Positions 35,601 through 42,538 of a stretch of DNA of 64,000 nucleotides are shown here, one piece after another. Location: assembly GCF_905220415.1 (NCBI RefSeq), contig NC_059546.1:5642001-5706000 (forward strand), read 5' to 3'. The notes beneath the pieces are model-generated. The model saw only the letters and a list, made by a program, of their open reading frames with translations. It was not told the origin of the DNA and ran no database searches. How positions within the stretch are numbered: position 1 is the first letter of the stretch; each line of letters opens with the position of its first letter. The position numbers and the translations under genes are program-made. This DNA comes from Colias croceus (taxonomy: Eukaryota > Arthropoda > Insecta > Lepidoptera > Pieridae).

Positions 35601-38286
35601 TCCCGGAAATCCCACGGGAACGGGAACTATGCGGTTTTTCTTTGACTGCGCGGGCGAAGCTGCGGGCGGAAACCTAGTTGTTATTAAAACACAATTGCCA
35701 TCTTCAAAAATATTTTGGGGCACGTATTCTCGCGCGGTTGCAGTTTACAAACAATACCCCGAATTAATTAATAAAACATAAAACTCTTGAATATAAAAAA
35801 GTTTAAAAAGTTTTATGAACCTTTTTAAATGATTTTCTAGTATAATTTCACTAACGTCCTTAACTTTTTATGAGTTTTGACTGGGCACGTCGGTTAAAAC
35901 CTATATTGACTAGATGTCTCGACTTAAAATCAGTTAATAAGGATATTGACCGATGCCCTTAGTCAATAACGTTATTAACTGGTTTAATCAGATAAAATCA
36001 GTTAATAAGGATATTAACCGACGCCCTTAGTCAATATCCTTATTAACTGATTTTACCGGTCAATAACGTTATTGACTGGTTCAGGGTTTTGACTGTAACA
36101 TATAGAATAATTTAAAATGCATGTAGAGCTATTATATTATATATATGTCGTGGCCATATCGTAGATTTGCTCATTTCATGAAATGGCCAATTTAGTTTGG
36201 CCAGATCGTTAAATCGTCAACGTTTCACGATTTGGTCATCCACATTTGGCCAGATCGTCGATCTGGCCAAACGTAGATCGCCATTTCACGAAATGCGACC
36301 ATTTTTGTTTCTTTTTTAAAAAGTGATTCGCTTCTGGCATTCGCTGGCCGCTGCCGCGGCGCGCTCGCTTTGCTCGCTCGGCTCGTGCGTTGCTTATTAA
36401 AGTCTAACCTAACCTAACCTATATTTTATACGATCTGGCCAAATGTCGATGACCAAATCATGAAACGTTGACGATTTAACGATCTGATCAAACTATGTTG
36501 GCCATTTCATGAAATGAGCAAATCTACGATATGGCCACGACATATATAACATGATGAAATGTTTTAGTCAATTCAGCATGTATAATATTATTATGTACAA
36601 TAATTAATGGTAGATATTTTTCATAATATTTTATGCGATTATGCTAAAATATTTAAAAATGGCCTATCGATATATCATATATACGTTTAACTCTACATCT
36701 TTGCACAAACTTTAACTTTACTTTTAAAACTTAAAAAGATTAACTAACATGTTTAATAGCATCTCTCTCTCTATTAAAAATGTTAGATCGTAAAACTTTA
36801 CTATTATGTGGTATTATAATTTATATGACATGATAATATGTTATATAAATACAAATATTATTTTTCTAGATGTTTTATGAATGTAGAGTTGGAACTTGGG
36901 TCCTGTCCAGTCCCGTCCCGTGAGATACCCAATAGATAAAATTTTTAATTTATCATATGATAATATTATAAGACCACAACTACTTTAATTGTATTAATTA
37001 ATATAAAATAAAATAGTAATATAATTCAGTTAAATAGTATTTTATCGACATAGTTCATACATAAAGCTAGCGCTACACATTATACTTACGTGGTGTCCAG
37101 GAGCTCGTTGACAGAACTGCGTGTTAATAATAATAATGTTATGTGAATTATAATTACATATAATACAAGATTATGGCCAAAATAAAGCAACATATAAGTA
37201 ACATTTCGGTTGCATATAAATCACAACATATAACGTCAAACGTGCAAACATAAAGGATACGTATATGATTGCAATGTTTATTAAAACCTATAATTTTTTA
37301 TGAGTAAATTAATTAGTAATTTAGGTTGAATCTTCGATGATTGCATGGTTAGAAATACACCTACATATTTCGTTTAAATTACACCTACGCAATAGTACCT
37401 GTATTTAATTATACAACCTAGGTACTATAAGTTATTAGATATTCTGCGCTAATATGTACACGTGTATGTTCCTATGTGTTTTCAGTGTATGAGAAGCAAT
37501 AAACGACTTTTTATCTTATACTAATATTTAATCGCATGTAAATCTTAGAACTAACGAAACGATAATGCGTCATCACTATTCAATATCGAATATCGATTCA
37601 ATCACAATGACGTATCAAAGTAGCTAAATACATATATCATAATTCTATCCACAATTTGAAAAAGGATAGGTACCTTGTACCTACTACCTAGTTACTTTAA
37701 TTTTCTCATTTAATTAACTCAAAATATAATAAAACAATCTTCAAATTGAACTGAGGACTAATTACATACCTTTATAGGTATATATATGTATAGTATTTAT
37801 GAATTACTTAACTAGGTACATACACTAGGTACTTATTATTACATTATATTTCTCGAAAATAAAATTAAAAAATAAGAATTTATTATATCATCGGTTTTAA
37901 CATTTACAAACACAATCTTCGAAGATTATTATTATTGTAAAATATCTCATTGTTTGAGGATTTAATCCAGATTATCAAAATTTGTTCAGAATTTTATTTA
38001 ACACTCTGTTTTTTAACTCTGCAGTTAGCACAAATAATGCACAATTACCTATTGCATTTCACAACATCGAAGCGAGGGTCTAGACAGTGAACAGATTTGT
38101 AAACATTTAGTTGGTAAGTACTACGTAATACAATATTCAATTGTTTACCATGCAAGCTGCATCGTGGACTTTTCCAAACCTCGGCCGAACAAATGGGGTG
38201 GTTTGTCGCCACAAGAATATTTGTACTGCATATGGAATAATGTCTTCGTTTGATGCATCATCTTCAGACATTTCTTTCATTTTCAT
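5259..38286 (-). CDS. unc80: UNC80, NALCN channel-complex scaffold (67 coding exons)
   Basis: A very large HEAT-like scaffold that, with UNC79, binds and stabilises the NALCN (fly narrow abdomen) sodium-leak channel in neurons. I placed 67 coding exons from the ATG at 38286 to the TAA at 5259-5261. Their lengths sum to 10,254 nt, a multiple of three, giving 3417 residues; every exon-exon junction is phase compatible. Diagnostic UNC80 stretches include FLWRQTTPFVRPRFGK (exon 1), ETKLLYTLHWILLDA (exon 5), HTQVASALFPSVLCSAVAE (exon 40), LRHVLERLTRDH (exon 41), QVYSNF-like YSNFQTNKLVTTTIEYAVKQ (exon 47) and RPALIMILRRLDKVFLKIA (exon 52). Exon tables are given in the seven block entries below. A candidate poly(A) signal (AATAAA on minus) is at 5167-5172. 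The block identity is secure; individual splice sites may be off in a few places. Confidence 0.93.
5378..7013. other. unc80 intron region with foldback MITE
   Basis: Apart from the GC-rich exon 66 (6023-6096), this stretch is AT-rich intron. Its one clear structure is the inverted-repeat element at 6372-6946. Confidence 0.6.
6372..6946. mobile_element. Foldback MITE with arms of about 160 bp
   Basis: The left arm (about 6410-6570) and right arm (about 6770-6935) are near-perfect inverted copies, both containing the block 'cgcggcgcacgattaaag' or its complement. An inner pair of inverted copies of 'gaagaaagtaggtattcatt' (near 6673) and its complement lies closer to the centre. The left end has an extra insertion of about 20 bp. 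No transposase is encoded. Confidence 0.75.
9008..13085 (-). CDS. unc80: unc80 exons 50-60 (about residues 2568-3124)
   Basis: Exons: 12899-13085, 12436-12597, 12025-12228, 11753-11869, 11522-11656, 11206-11329, 10599-10811, 9657-9841, 9502-9646, 9410-9438 and 9008-9173. Conserved parts are RLAEIAHSLLKVSPYDPES, RNTDWDSAAVLLKGVYETM, EKTENMLMNLFMPLCLRVG and LDISGTLRLWLRDVYLRECA. Exon 50 uses a GTTAGT donor. Exon 59 is a 29-nt micro-exon I propose because it is the only segment found that links exon 58 (phase 1) to exon 60 (phase 0); it is less certain than its neighbours. Confidence 0.85.
9855..10040 (+). mobile_element. LINE (RTE-like) 3'-tail fragment
   Basis: It contains the 'gcggcttcgcccgcg' and 'gttcccgttcccgtggga' motifs and ends with a block like 'aatcggttcagtagtttt', the usual 3' remains of a lepidopteran non-LTR family. 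The same 5' block occurs inside both arms of the foldback element at 33.6 and 35.6 kb. Confidence 0.6.
10041..10300. repeat. Local duplications including copies of the exon 57 edge
   Basis: A 42-bp unit containing 'gaatttagaaggcattgtac' is repeated at 10044 and 10086 and reappears near 10226. The stretch around 10165-10219 resembles 9807-9855, including the acceptor edge of unc80 exon 57 ('cttttagtgctggaaatata' against 'cttttagcgctggaaatata'); a third, worn copy is near 10265-10297. No long reading frame survives in the copies. Confidence 0.6.
10967..11104. repeat. Perfect inverted repeat, 64-bp arms, 10-bp loop
   Basis: Arms 10967-11030 and 11041-11104 are exact complements with a 10-base spacer. 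It lies in the 394-nt intron between unc80 exons 55 and 56. No coding content. Confidence 0.9.
11117..11190. repeat. Perfect inverted repeat, 34-bp arms, 6-bp loop
   Basis: Arms 11117-11150 and 11157-11190 are exact complements. It lies 12 bp from the preceding hairpin and ends about 15 bp from the exon 55 donor, so on the transcript it forms the first structure of that intron. Confidence 0.9.
12729..12782. repeat. Short hairpin, 20-bp arms
   Basis: Left arm about 12730-12749 and right arm about 12761-12781 pair over about 20 bases with one extra T. It lies in unc80 intron 50 and is rich in 'acgtgcgtg'. Confidence 0.75.
13160..13221. repeat. Short hairpin, 18-bp perfect arms
   Basis: Arms 13163-13180 and 13202-13219 ('ttagaagaaactgtgctt' and its complement) surround a 21-base loop. 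The size resembles a small miRNA precursor, but nothing else supports that role. Confidence 0.7.
13307..17248 (-). CDS. unc80: unc80 exons 39-49 (about residues 1911-2568)
   Basis: Exons: 17062-17248, 16449-16618, 15889-16137, 15587-15716, 15358-15498, 14785-14978, 14496-14641, 14119-14313, 13853-14048, 13534-13752 and 13307-13452. This is the best conserved part of the protein: AVSRDGCSVYEVAYQ, EDSALFLRHVLERLTRDH, VHSVHGIMFKDLKQILRKEQ, YVRDHYFFKRSQYPQL and KPFILQMFGSVSAILDTDEE all read in one frame. Exon 39 is Lys/Gln/Arg-rich and probably helical. Confidence 0.92.
15040..15155. mobile_element. LINE 3'-end remnant
   Basis: It contains 'gcggccttattactaacaag' followed by 'aatctcttccaggcaacc', a signature often seen at the 3' ends of lepidopteran non-LTR elements. 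It sits in the unc80 intron between exons 43 and 44. Confidence 0.45.
16638..16770. mobile_element. Short non-autonomous element with 12-bp inverted ends
   Basis: It is bounded by 'aagctattgcat' (16638) and its complement 'atgcaatagctt' (16758-16769), with a GC-rich core of about 100 bp. It starts just upstream of unc80 exon 40 in transcript order. Too small to encode a protein. Confidence 0.6.
17324..17540 (+). mobile_element. tRNA-derived SINE
   Basis: A pol III A-box-like start ('ggtacagtgggtaac') is followed by a B box ('gggttcgattccc') about 45 bp on, then a body ending 'gacacgggacttcac' and a T run. A partial second copy of the body is at 30207-30320. Confidence 0.7.
17565..17745 (+). 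mobile_element. LINE (RTE-like) 3'-tail fragment
   Basis: It starts 'agcccggcttcgcccgc' and continues to 'ataatcggttaagtggttta' and a microsatellite-like end. It lies immediately downstream of the SINE in a unc80 intron. Confidence 0.6.
17887..23328 (-). CDS. unc80: unc80 exons 26-38 (about residues 1276-1910)
   Basis: Exons: 23211-23328, 23041-23108, 22827-22962, 22533-22707, 21404-21560, 20995-21154, 20693-20785, 20344-20492, 20028-20147, 19787-19899, 19001-19160, 18523-18752 and 17887-18112. Conserved stretches are GAECPRALRMVACVLLFEI, the Cys/His-rich NYVCCHQNFCHPYCYRR in exon 34, VRDAYHTPLAMLVKGATIM in exon 37 and LRFQVMWKLRYQVWPRM in exon 38. The Cys/His cluster of exon 34 looks able to bind a metal; this is inference. 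Introns here contain MITEs (18279-18480, 19319-19618) and an interspersed repeat (23528-23724). Confidence 0.86.
18279..18480. mobile_element. MITE, copy 1 of 2
   Basis: The terminal inverted motif 'agaagtgaaacttct' (18309) pairs with 'agaagtttcacttc' (near 18463). The core has 'ggcgcgtaacggaa' and 'cacgcgtaacgaaaaaatgt'. A second copy with the same order is at 51299-51520. Both share an outer 'aatgtgtgcg'/'gtacacacg' flank, so the element probably includes it. Confidence 0.7.
19319..19618. mobile_element. MITE with imperfect 'ccgcggccacac' inverted ends
   Basis: Left end 'ataccgcagccacac' and right end 'gtgtggccgcggcat' are inverted. The 300-bp body is GC-rich with runs of 'cgagcaggacgatgagca'-like sequence and its complement. 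It sits in the intron between unc80 exons 35 and 36. Reading frames through it are by-products of composition. Confidence 0.65.
23528..23724. mobile_element. Interspersed repeat remnant
   Basis: It starts 'actaatattataaatgcga', has a (CTGT)n tract, then 'gaaatttggtatggagat' and a GC-rich end 'gggcaagccggggcgg', a layout typical of lepidopteran LINE-tail or SINE repeats. It lies in the unc80 intron between exons 25 and 26. Confidence 0.6.
23829..28503 (-). CDS. unc80: unc80 exons 13-25 (about residues 591-1275)
   Basis: Exons: 28359-28503, 27982-28179, 27678-27866, 27343-27470, 26850-27085, 26264-26451, 25857-26011, 25457-25586, 24990-25182, 24749-24775, 24486-24663, 24294-24388 and 23829-24019. 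Recognisable UNC80 parts are STMDSYYITIRVMEVMLNL (exon 15), QGANKTIESFVIESVLRVL (exon 18) and ARKRVEDRLNRFGLRK (exon 24). Exon 22 is a 27-nt micro-exon (NLPGTIKK) preceding MNWFRQKP; both flanking phases fit. Much of exons 20-25 is Ser/Gly/Lys-rich linker. Confidence 0.85.
26092..26205. mobile_element. LINE fragment
   Basis: The block 'tcgcctgatggaaagcgac' followed by 'tggtctaggatggagcatg' resembles a common lepidopteran non-LTR 3' sequence. No coding frame. Confidence 0.45.
26500..26690 (+). mobile_element. LINE (RTE-like) 3'-tail fragment
   Basis: It opens with 'cacccgcggcttcgcccgc' and ends near 'gacagagaaagcgac'; related to the copies at 9855 and 17565. In the unc80 intron between exons 17 and 18. 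Confidence 0.55.
28504..29476. other. unc80 intron 12
   Basis: Apart from the possible 30-nt cassette exon (29076-29105), this AT-rich intron holds nothing I can name. Confidence 0.5.
29076..29105 (-). other. unc80: Possible 30-nt unc80 cassette exon
   Basis: Between exons 12 and 13 lies a segment with an acceptor-like TTAG before 29105 and a strong GTAAGT donor below 29076. It is 30 nt long and phase compatible on both sides (SCLIDELASNG), so it could be skipped or included without a frameshift. The frame stays open for a short distance upstream (VDERLLS), which looks UNC80-like. Direct joining of exons 12 and 13 also works. Confidence 0.35.
29477..32662 (-). CDS. unc80: unc80 exons 4-12 (about residues 63-591)
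   Basis: Exons: 32517-32662, 32174-32339, 31805-32021, 31440-31627, 31022-31182, 30726-30825, 30372-30475, 29709-30072 and 29477-29616. Conserved parts are IPRWRLIQAALPHVMH, LFVYLFAPISHHLKESDF and VSAATILDVATMRCLFALQW. Exon 7 has two in-phase GT donors three bases apart (after 31440 or 31443), so a one-residue variant is possible. Exon 11 (364 nt) is the largest in the gene and encodes a Lys/Glu-rich, probably disordered segment. Confidence 0.88.
30207..30320 (+). mobile_element. Truncated SINE fragment
   Basis: It matches the 3' half of the SINE at 17324 ('ccagaaggctgctcatttac', then 'cacgggacttgaac'). The tRNA-related head is absent. Confidence 0.55.
32741..38286 (-). CDS. unc80: unc80 exons 1-3 (residues 1-62)
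   Basis: Exon 1 is 38149-38286, with two in-frame ATGs six bases apart at 38286 and 38280. Exon 2 is 37090-37116 (27 nt, FCQRAPGHH). Exon 3 is 32741-32761 (21 nt, ELKEACK). The two micro-exons restore the continuous N-terminal sequence between the exon 1 end (DAACM) and SFEKVL of exon 4. Intron 2 is 4.3 kb and contains the foldback element and a MITE. A possible non-coding upstream exon ends with a GT donor at 38606, so the promoter is probably near 38.6-38.8 kb. Confidence 0.85.
33688..34300 (+). repeat. 120-bp tandem array, forward orientation (5 units)
   Basis: Units start at 33688, 33808, 33928, 34048 and 34168 with exact 120-bp spacing and a few substitutions each. The unit contains 'gacctgcaggtgtacttcga'. 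The short open frame across units 1-2 is an effect of 120 being divisible by three and ends at a stop. Confidence 0.92.
34304..35585 (-). repeat. 120-bp tandem array, reverse orientation (about 10.5 units)
   Basis: Reverse copies repeat every 120 bp from 34321 to 35521. An end-type variant (GATCC instead of GTTCC, CATTCC, CTCCGTC) that marks the outermost unit on both sides also appears internally at 34880-34983. Confidence 0.92.
36141..36548. mobile_element. MITE with about 130-bp inverted arms
   Basis: Left end 'atatatgtcgtggccatatc' and right end 'gatatggccacgacatatat' are exact complements and continue with mismatches to about 36270 and 36425. The centre has a GC-rich 'gcgctcgctttgctcgctcg' stretch and three CCTAA units at 36405-36420. 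Confidence 0.8.
36549..38148. other. unc80 introns 1-2, AT-rich
   Basis: Apart from micro-exon 2 (37090-37116) I see only AT-rich intron with no further inverted repeats of note. Confidence 0.5.
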
Positions 38287-38606
38287 TGCGCTGAATAGTT
38301 AATATAATATTTTATAAGAAATAATATGATCAGCCTATATCTCTATAAACTCTAGTAGAGTTACCTAGCTTATAATATCTACTTAGGTACGTCAACATTT
38401 TAAAAAGTTTACTGTTAATTATCGTTATTTATATATTCGGTAAAGTTACGAAGAAAATTTATTATATAATTATTAGGTTAGTACCTAAACTTTACGCTTT
38501 TTGTTGATCTATCTATGTAGTAATATTAGATAATTAATTGCGATAGGAAAATTACAGTCCACCATTATTATTATTACCTACAAAATATAATAATTAAGCA
38601 ACTTAC

Positions 38607-38780
38607 GTTGGTCAAAAGCCCTTACATACTCTTCACCCACAAACATTTGAGAATAATAGGAAATATTATCACAAATTACCACGTATGTCGCTGTTTACAT
38701 ATCTGAACCACTTTTCAGTAACAAGGACGGCGAAGGAGAAACAAGCGCACCGCTGGGGAAAGCTCAGCTGAATGAGCCTT
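38607..38780 (-). other. unc80: Possible unc80 5' non-coding exon
   Basis: A good GTAAGT donor on the minus strand sits just below 38607, upstream of the coding start, in a locally GC-richer stretch. The first coding exon has a plausible acceptor region above 38286. The upstream boundary is a guess. Confidence 0.3.
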
Positions 38781-38828
38781 GCGAACTCACCCTCTCATAT
38801 CTAGGGTTAACACTTGGTATATATAGGT

Positions 38829-39263
38829 ATCTCACCAAAAACATTTTCATGTAAAATGTTGCCAAGACTAGCCCATATGACTCGCACTGTCAAAAAGTTA
38901 TCAGATCTCATGTAGAGCCAAGCTTCTAACACTACACGCCCTAACTCTACAAGGCCTAACTTTACAAACTCTACACCTTAGTCAAAATATGTGGCTTGGC
39001 CATTTCGCTACATTTACATCGGCGTAAGGTGAAAAATTAATTCACTGTTCATTACTTTTGTGTTATACAATAGCTCTTGTAGTAACGAACGGCCAAGCCA
39101 CATATTTTGACTAAGGTGTAGAGTTTGTAAAGTTAGGCCTTGTAGAGTTAGGGCGTGTAGTGTTAGAAGCTTGGCTCTACATGAGATCTGATAACTTTTT
39201 GACAGTGCGAGTCATATGGGCTAGTCTTGGCAACATTTTACATGAAAATGTTTTTGGTGAGAT
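38829..39263. mobile_element. MITE with about 170-bp near-perfect inverted arms
   Basis: Arms 38829-39001 and about 39092-39263 are almost exact complements: 'atctcaccaaaaacatttt' at the left, its complement at the right. The central spacer of about 90 bp is unrelated. It lies just upstream of the likely unc80 promoter. Confidence 0.82.
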
Positions 39264-42200
39264 TTCATTTCTTTTTGTAAGTTGTTTGTAACAAAATTTT
39301 ATATGTCGATTAATTTTTTTTTTAACAAGGAGTACCTATACATATATATATCTAGGGGAACCAAGTTTTAGATTATTAGATTAGACCGTCATCAAAATTT
39401 AATTTAAAATTACAGGTCTCATACAAACTCCCATCCCCTAATTTAAGGGGTTGGGGGATGAAAGTTACAAGTTTTATAATTTTTTTGTTGTTTGTGTGCT
39501 AATACTAGCTCACATACAAAATTTCAGCTTTCTAGGACATTAGGAAATACCTTAAGAATTTTGATGATCATCAGTGAGTCAGTGACGAAATTAGCGTTTT
39601 TTAGATATAAATAAAATCTGAAGTATAAAAGCTAATGTAATTAAAACTTAATATGTTTAATAAGTCCGCTATTGACAATATATCCCGAAAATTTTGTTGA
39701 TCTAGCATAATCCAAACCCAAGTTATGAGGGTTCAAAAAAACGTCGAAGCGCTTCGAGAAAAGGTAGGTAGTGCCCGTGCGCTTCGCTTGTTCGCTTGGC
39801 TCGTCTTGGCGGGGGCACTACCGTGCCCCCAGATTAAAAAAATAAACATTATGATCGAACAAAGTTTGACCTTAATTTTTCTTTATGTCAAGTTTTTTCT
39901 ATAGTAGTTTTTCCTGCATCAGAAATGTAAAACCTAATAGGCCTAATAGGCATTACTTATAAATGGGGATATTTACGAGAGCAATCAAATATACTTGTTA
40001 AAATACAAAGCTAAGCTATCGGTTTTGTTTAGTAGCGGCAGCCCTAAAATAAGATTTAATCGATCTCTGCGCGGTAACCTGCGAAGCTGCAGCCTCTCGT
40101 TGTCATGGAAACGACTTGATGGAAGTTTCGTAGTCAACTGATATTCAGTGCCTCCGCTACACTGTGGGTGGATGGTACTTTAGCACGGCTATTATCTTCA
40201 AAGCTTTTGTTTCCAATAATTGTTCTTGTGAACTGGGTTATGATGACAACGGAGGTTTTTGCTTGTTAGTAAGGATCAATACATATTGGCTACATTTAAA
40301 GGGTTTTAAAGTATGCAATTATAGGCCGTCTTCAGATTATGTTACAAAGTTAACATAAAAAGACTCATTCATATAATATTTGAATGAGAAAAAAAAAACA
40401 AAACATAAGCTCAGATAGCTCACCTATTGCAATTGGTTATTTTTTAAGTCAAACTCAAAATGAGTTTGAGTTTGAGTTAAAATGTTGTGATCAGATCTTA
40501 GGCATTCTACCAGCAATTAAATTATATGCACCTACTTTATTAGAGCTTACTGATAAGTTTAGGTACGTACCCATACGTAATACTTTAATTATATTATTGT
40601 ATCGTCTTTCAAATCGTTCTTTCATTAATTTGTCTAAAGGGAGCTATGAAACGTATTGATAATAAAAATCAATAAGCCTAGGCTTGTTTGATATCATAAA
40701 ATTTTTGTGTAACTTTACCGGTTCTTTATCTAGCGTATGCATATGCTTGCGTATGCGTACCTATATGCACTAGGTAAGTATATAGATATCCACTCACATT
40801 CTGCACATTATTTATGTTGAAGTTCTGACGATTTTAATAAAGCTGTAATTTATTAATATAGATAGATAAGATTCGAAAAGACAATTAATTTAAAATTATT
40901 AAATCCCATGCTTTGAATTATAACTGCATTCATTTTCATAAAATAAATTAAGTAATTATTGACAGTCTTGTACTGAATCCATTAGTGAAAAGTAATTGGT
41001 TGTAAACAATCCCTATCACCAGAATTATTAACAGGAGTGAAATAAAATGTCGTCGCGTTTACATTGTCGCGAACAATTTACTTTATAAATAGGCACTGGG
41101 ACTTGGGAGTGGCGTCAATAAACGTTTCCTACTTTATAGATTGTTTTCCACTAAAAGAATTACGCTTTAGTTTATATATCAGGTCGACATTAGGTACCAT
41201 TTCCATTTGGTAGCCTATTCATGAAATAAACAAACATCGAACAGAGGAAACGGTTCAAAATTATTATCAATTTAAAATCAGAAGCTAGGAGCGCGAACAC
41301 TCTGTGATTATAGGTTTTCCTAAATAAAATTATAATTATCTATCTAGGCCTAGGCTTATTGATTTTTATTATCTATAGATATATAGCCATCTCTTAACTC
41401 ATAAGAAGAAACTCATTTAACTTTCTTAAAATATCGGTAATTATCCGCTTATCGGGTAGCCCCGAGCCCGGGTTGACCAAAGCCAAAAACGAATTTACCC
41501 ATGAAATTCATAAATAGGCATTATTTTGGTAAAAAAAGTTAACCAGTTCTCTAGATGAGATCTCTAGAGAGATCTATGCAATATCACAAATGTTACCTTT
41601 TTATAATATTATTAAAAATCTATGATAATTGATAGATAGTGGCTAGAGGGTGAGATACAATTTGAAACGCATTGAATTTATTTTCAATAATCAATGATTT
41701 CAAAGCCAAGAATTTTTGTATAATATTGAGATAACTGAGTACAATCGAGAAACATTCTAAAATAGTTCGAGGCTGAATAATAGTCGGATTGCTATTGGCT
41801 GGGCGGTACCGAAATAGCTTGGTTATTTTTTATGAAAAATGTTTTTGTAAAAACATTAGGTTAGTACCTATAGAATGTTTATCTAGTACTGAGTAATTTT
41901 TTGAAGATGTATGTATTACAAACGATCAATAATGAAAGAAGCATAGTTTTCTATTTATTAAATAGTATATCTACCTAGGTAGAAATACCTCCGAATAATG
42001 GATTAATTTTTCAATTCCATATTATCCGTGTTGTTGTTATTCATCCTTAAATCATTACTTTTATCAACAAGCAGTGCCAGTAGTATAATCATGTTAAATG
42101 GATGTTTTTATAGTGCACGAACCAAATATGGGTCGATTGTGACAGCCGTTGCAATCACCTAGTTATCGAATGGTTATCTATTTATGTTTATTTACTCAGA

Positions 42201-42508
42201 TACTGTTTATTTACACTAATTACAACGAATTGAAATTATCCTATGTTTGTTTCACACACAGTTTCACAGTTTGTTTATTATTGAACTGATGCAAACTTTT
42301 TACATTTTCTTTTTAAATGTTAGGCCACATATAAATTTAATCTACAACGGCTATCCAACATCAATTTGACACTTAATTTGATTGGAAATGAAAATTTAAC
42401 TACAAAGAAATGACTAATAAGGATGGTAGGAATTTCCTTGTCTTCCCTTCAAGGTATATACATATATACCAAGAATACATGTTATAAAATTTTCGTTTTC
42501 GTTTTTCA
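39264..42508. other. Intergenic region between unc80 and the AKAP-like gene
   Basis: About 3.2 kb. 39300-39860 looks like an interspersed repeat ending in a GC-rich 'gcgcttcgcttgttcgcttg' block. An RFX-like box is at 40099-40112 and an initiator-like TCAGTG at 40145. Two open frames (40164-40358, which lacks an ATG start, and 40384-40659) cannot be linked to a downstream exon with good splice sites. Untranslated first exon(s) of the next gene probably lie here. Confidence 0.4.
39300..39860. repeat. Probable interspersed repeat, unclassified
   Basis: It holds 'gacgaaattagcgtttttta' and a GC-rich block near 39760-39830. The text has the feel of a common lepidopteran repeat, but no terminal structure was found. 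Confidence 0.4.
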
Positions 42509-42538
42509 GTTGAAAAAGATTTGCATTGCGATCCACGC

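Larger units (their letters stand above)
33160..36105. mobile_element. Giant foldback element with opposed 120-bp tandem arrays
   Basis: The ends are inverted ('tgttacagtcaaaaccctga' and its complement) with TATA on both sides as a likely target duplication. Each arm is about 0.5 kb (33160-33687 and about 35585-36105) and has repeated small palindromes such as 'caataacgttattg' and 'aaggatatt'/'aatatcctt'. Inside each arm is a fragment of the LINE tail also seen at 9855. Between the arms lie five forward 120-bp units (33688-34287), a switch point near 34300, and about 10.5 reverse units (34321-35585). No transposase is encoded, so mobility would need a partner. It sits in unc80 intron 2. Confidence 0.85.

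Noticed and set aside
40384..40659. 91-codon frame upstream of the AKAP-like gene
   Set aside because: It could be a first exon only through a weak donor (ATAC/GTAATA) and includes a GAGTTT microsatellite; the downstream exon has its own good ATG.
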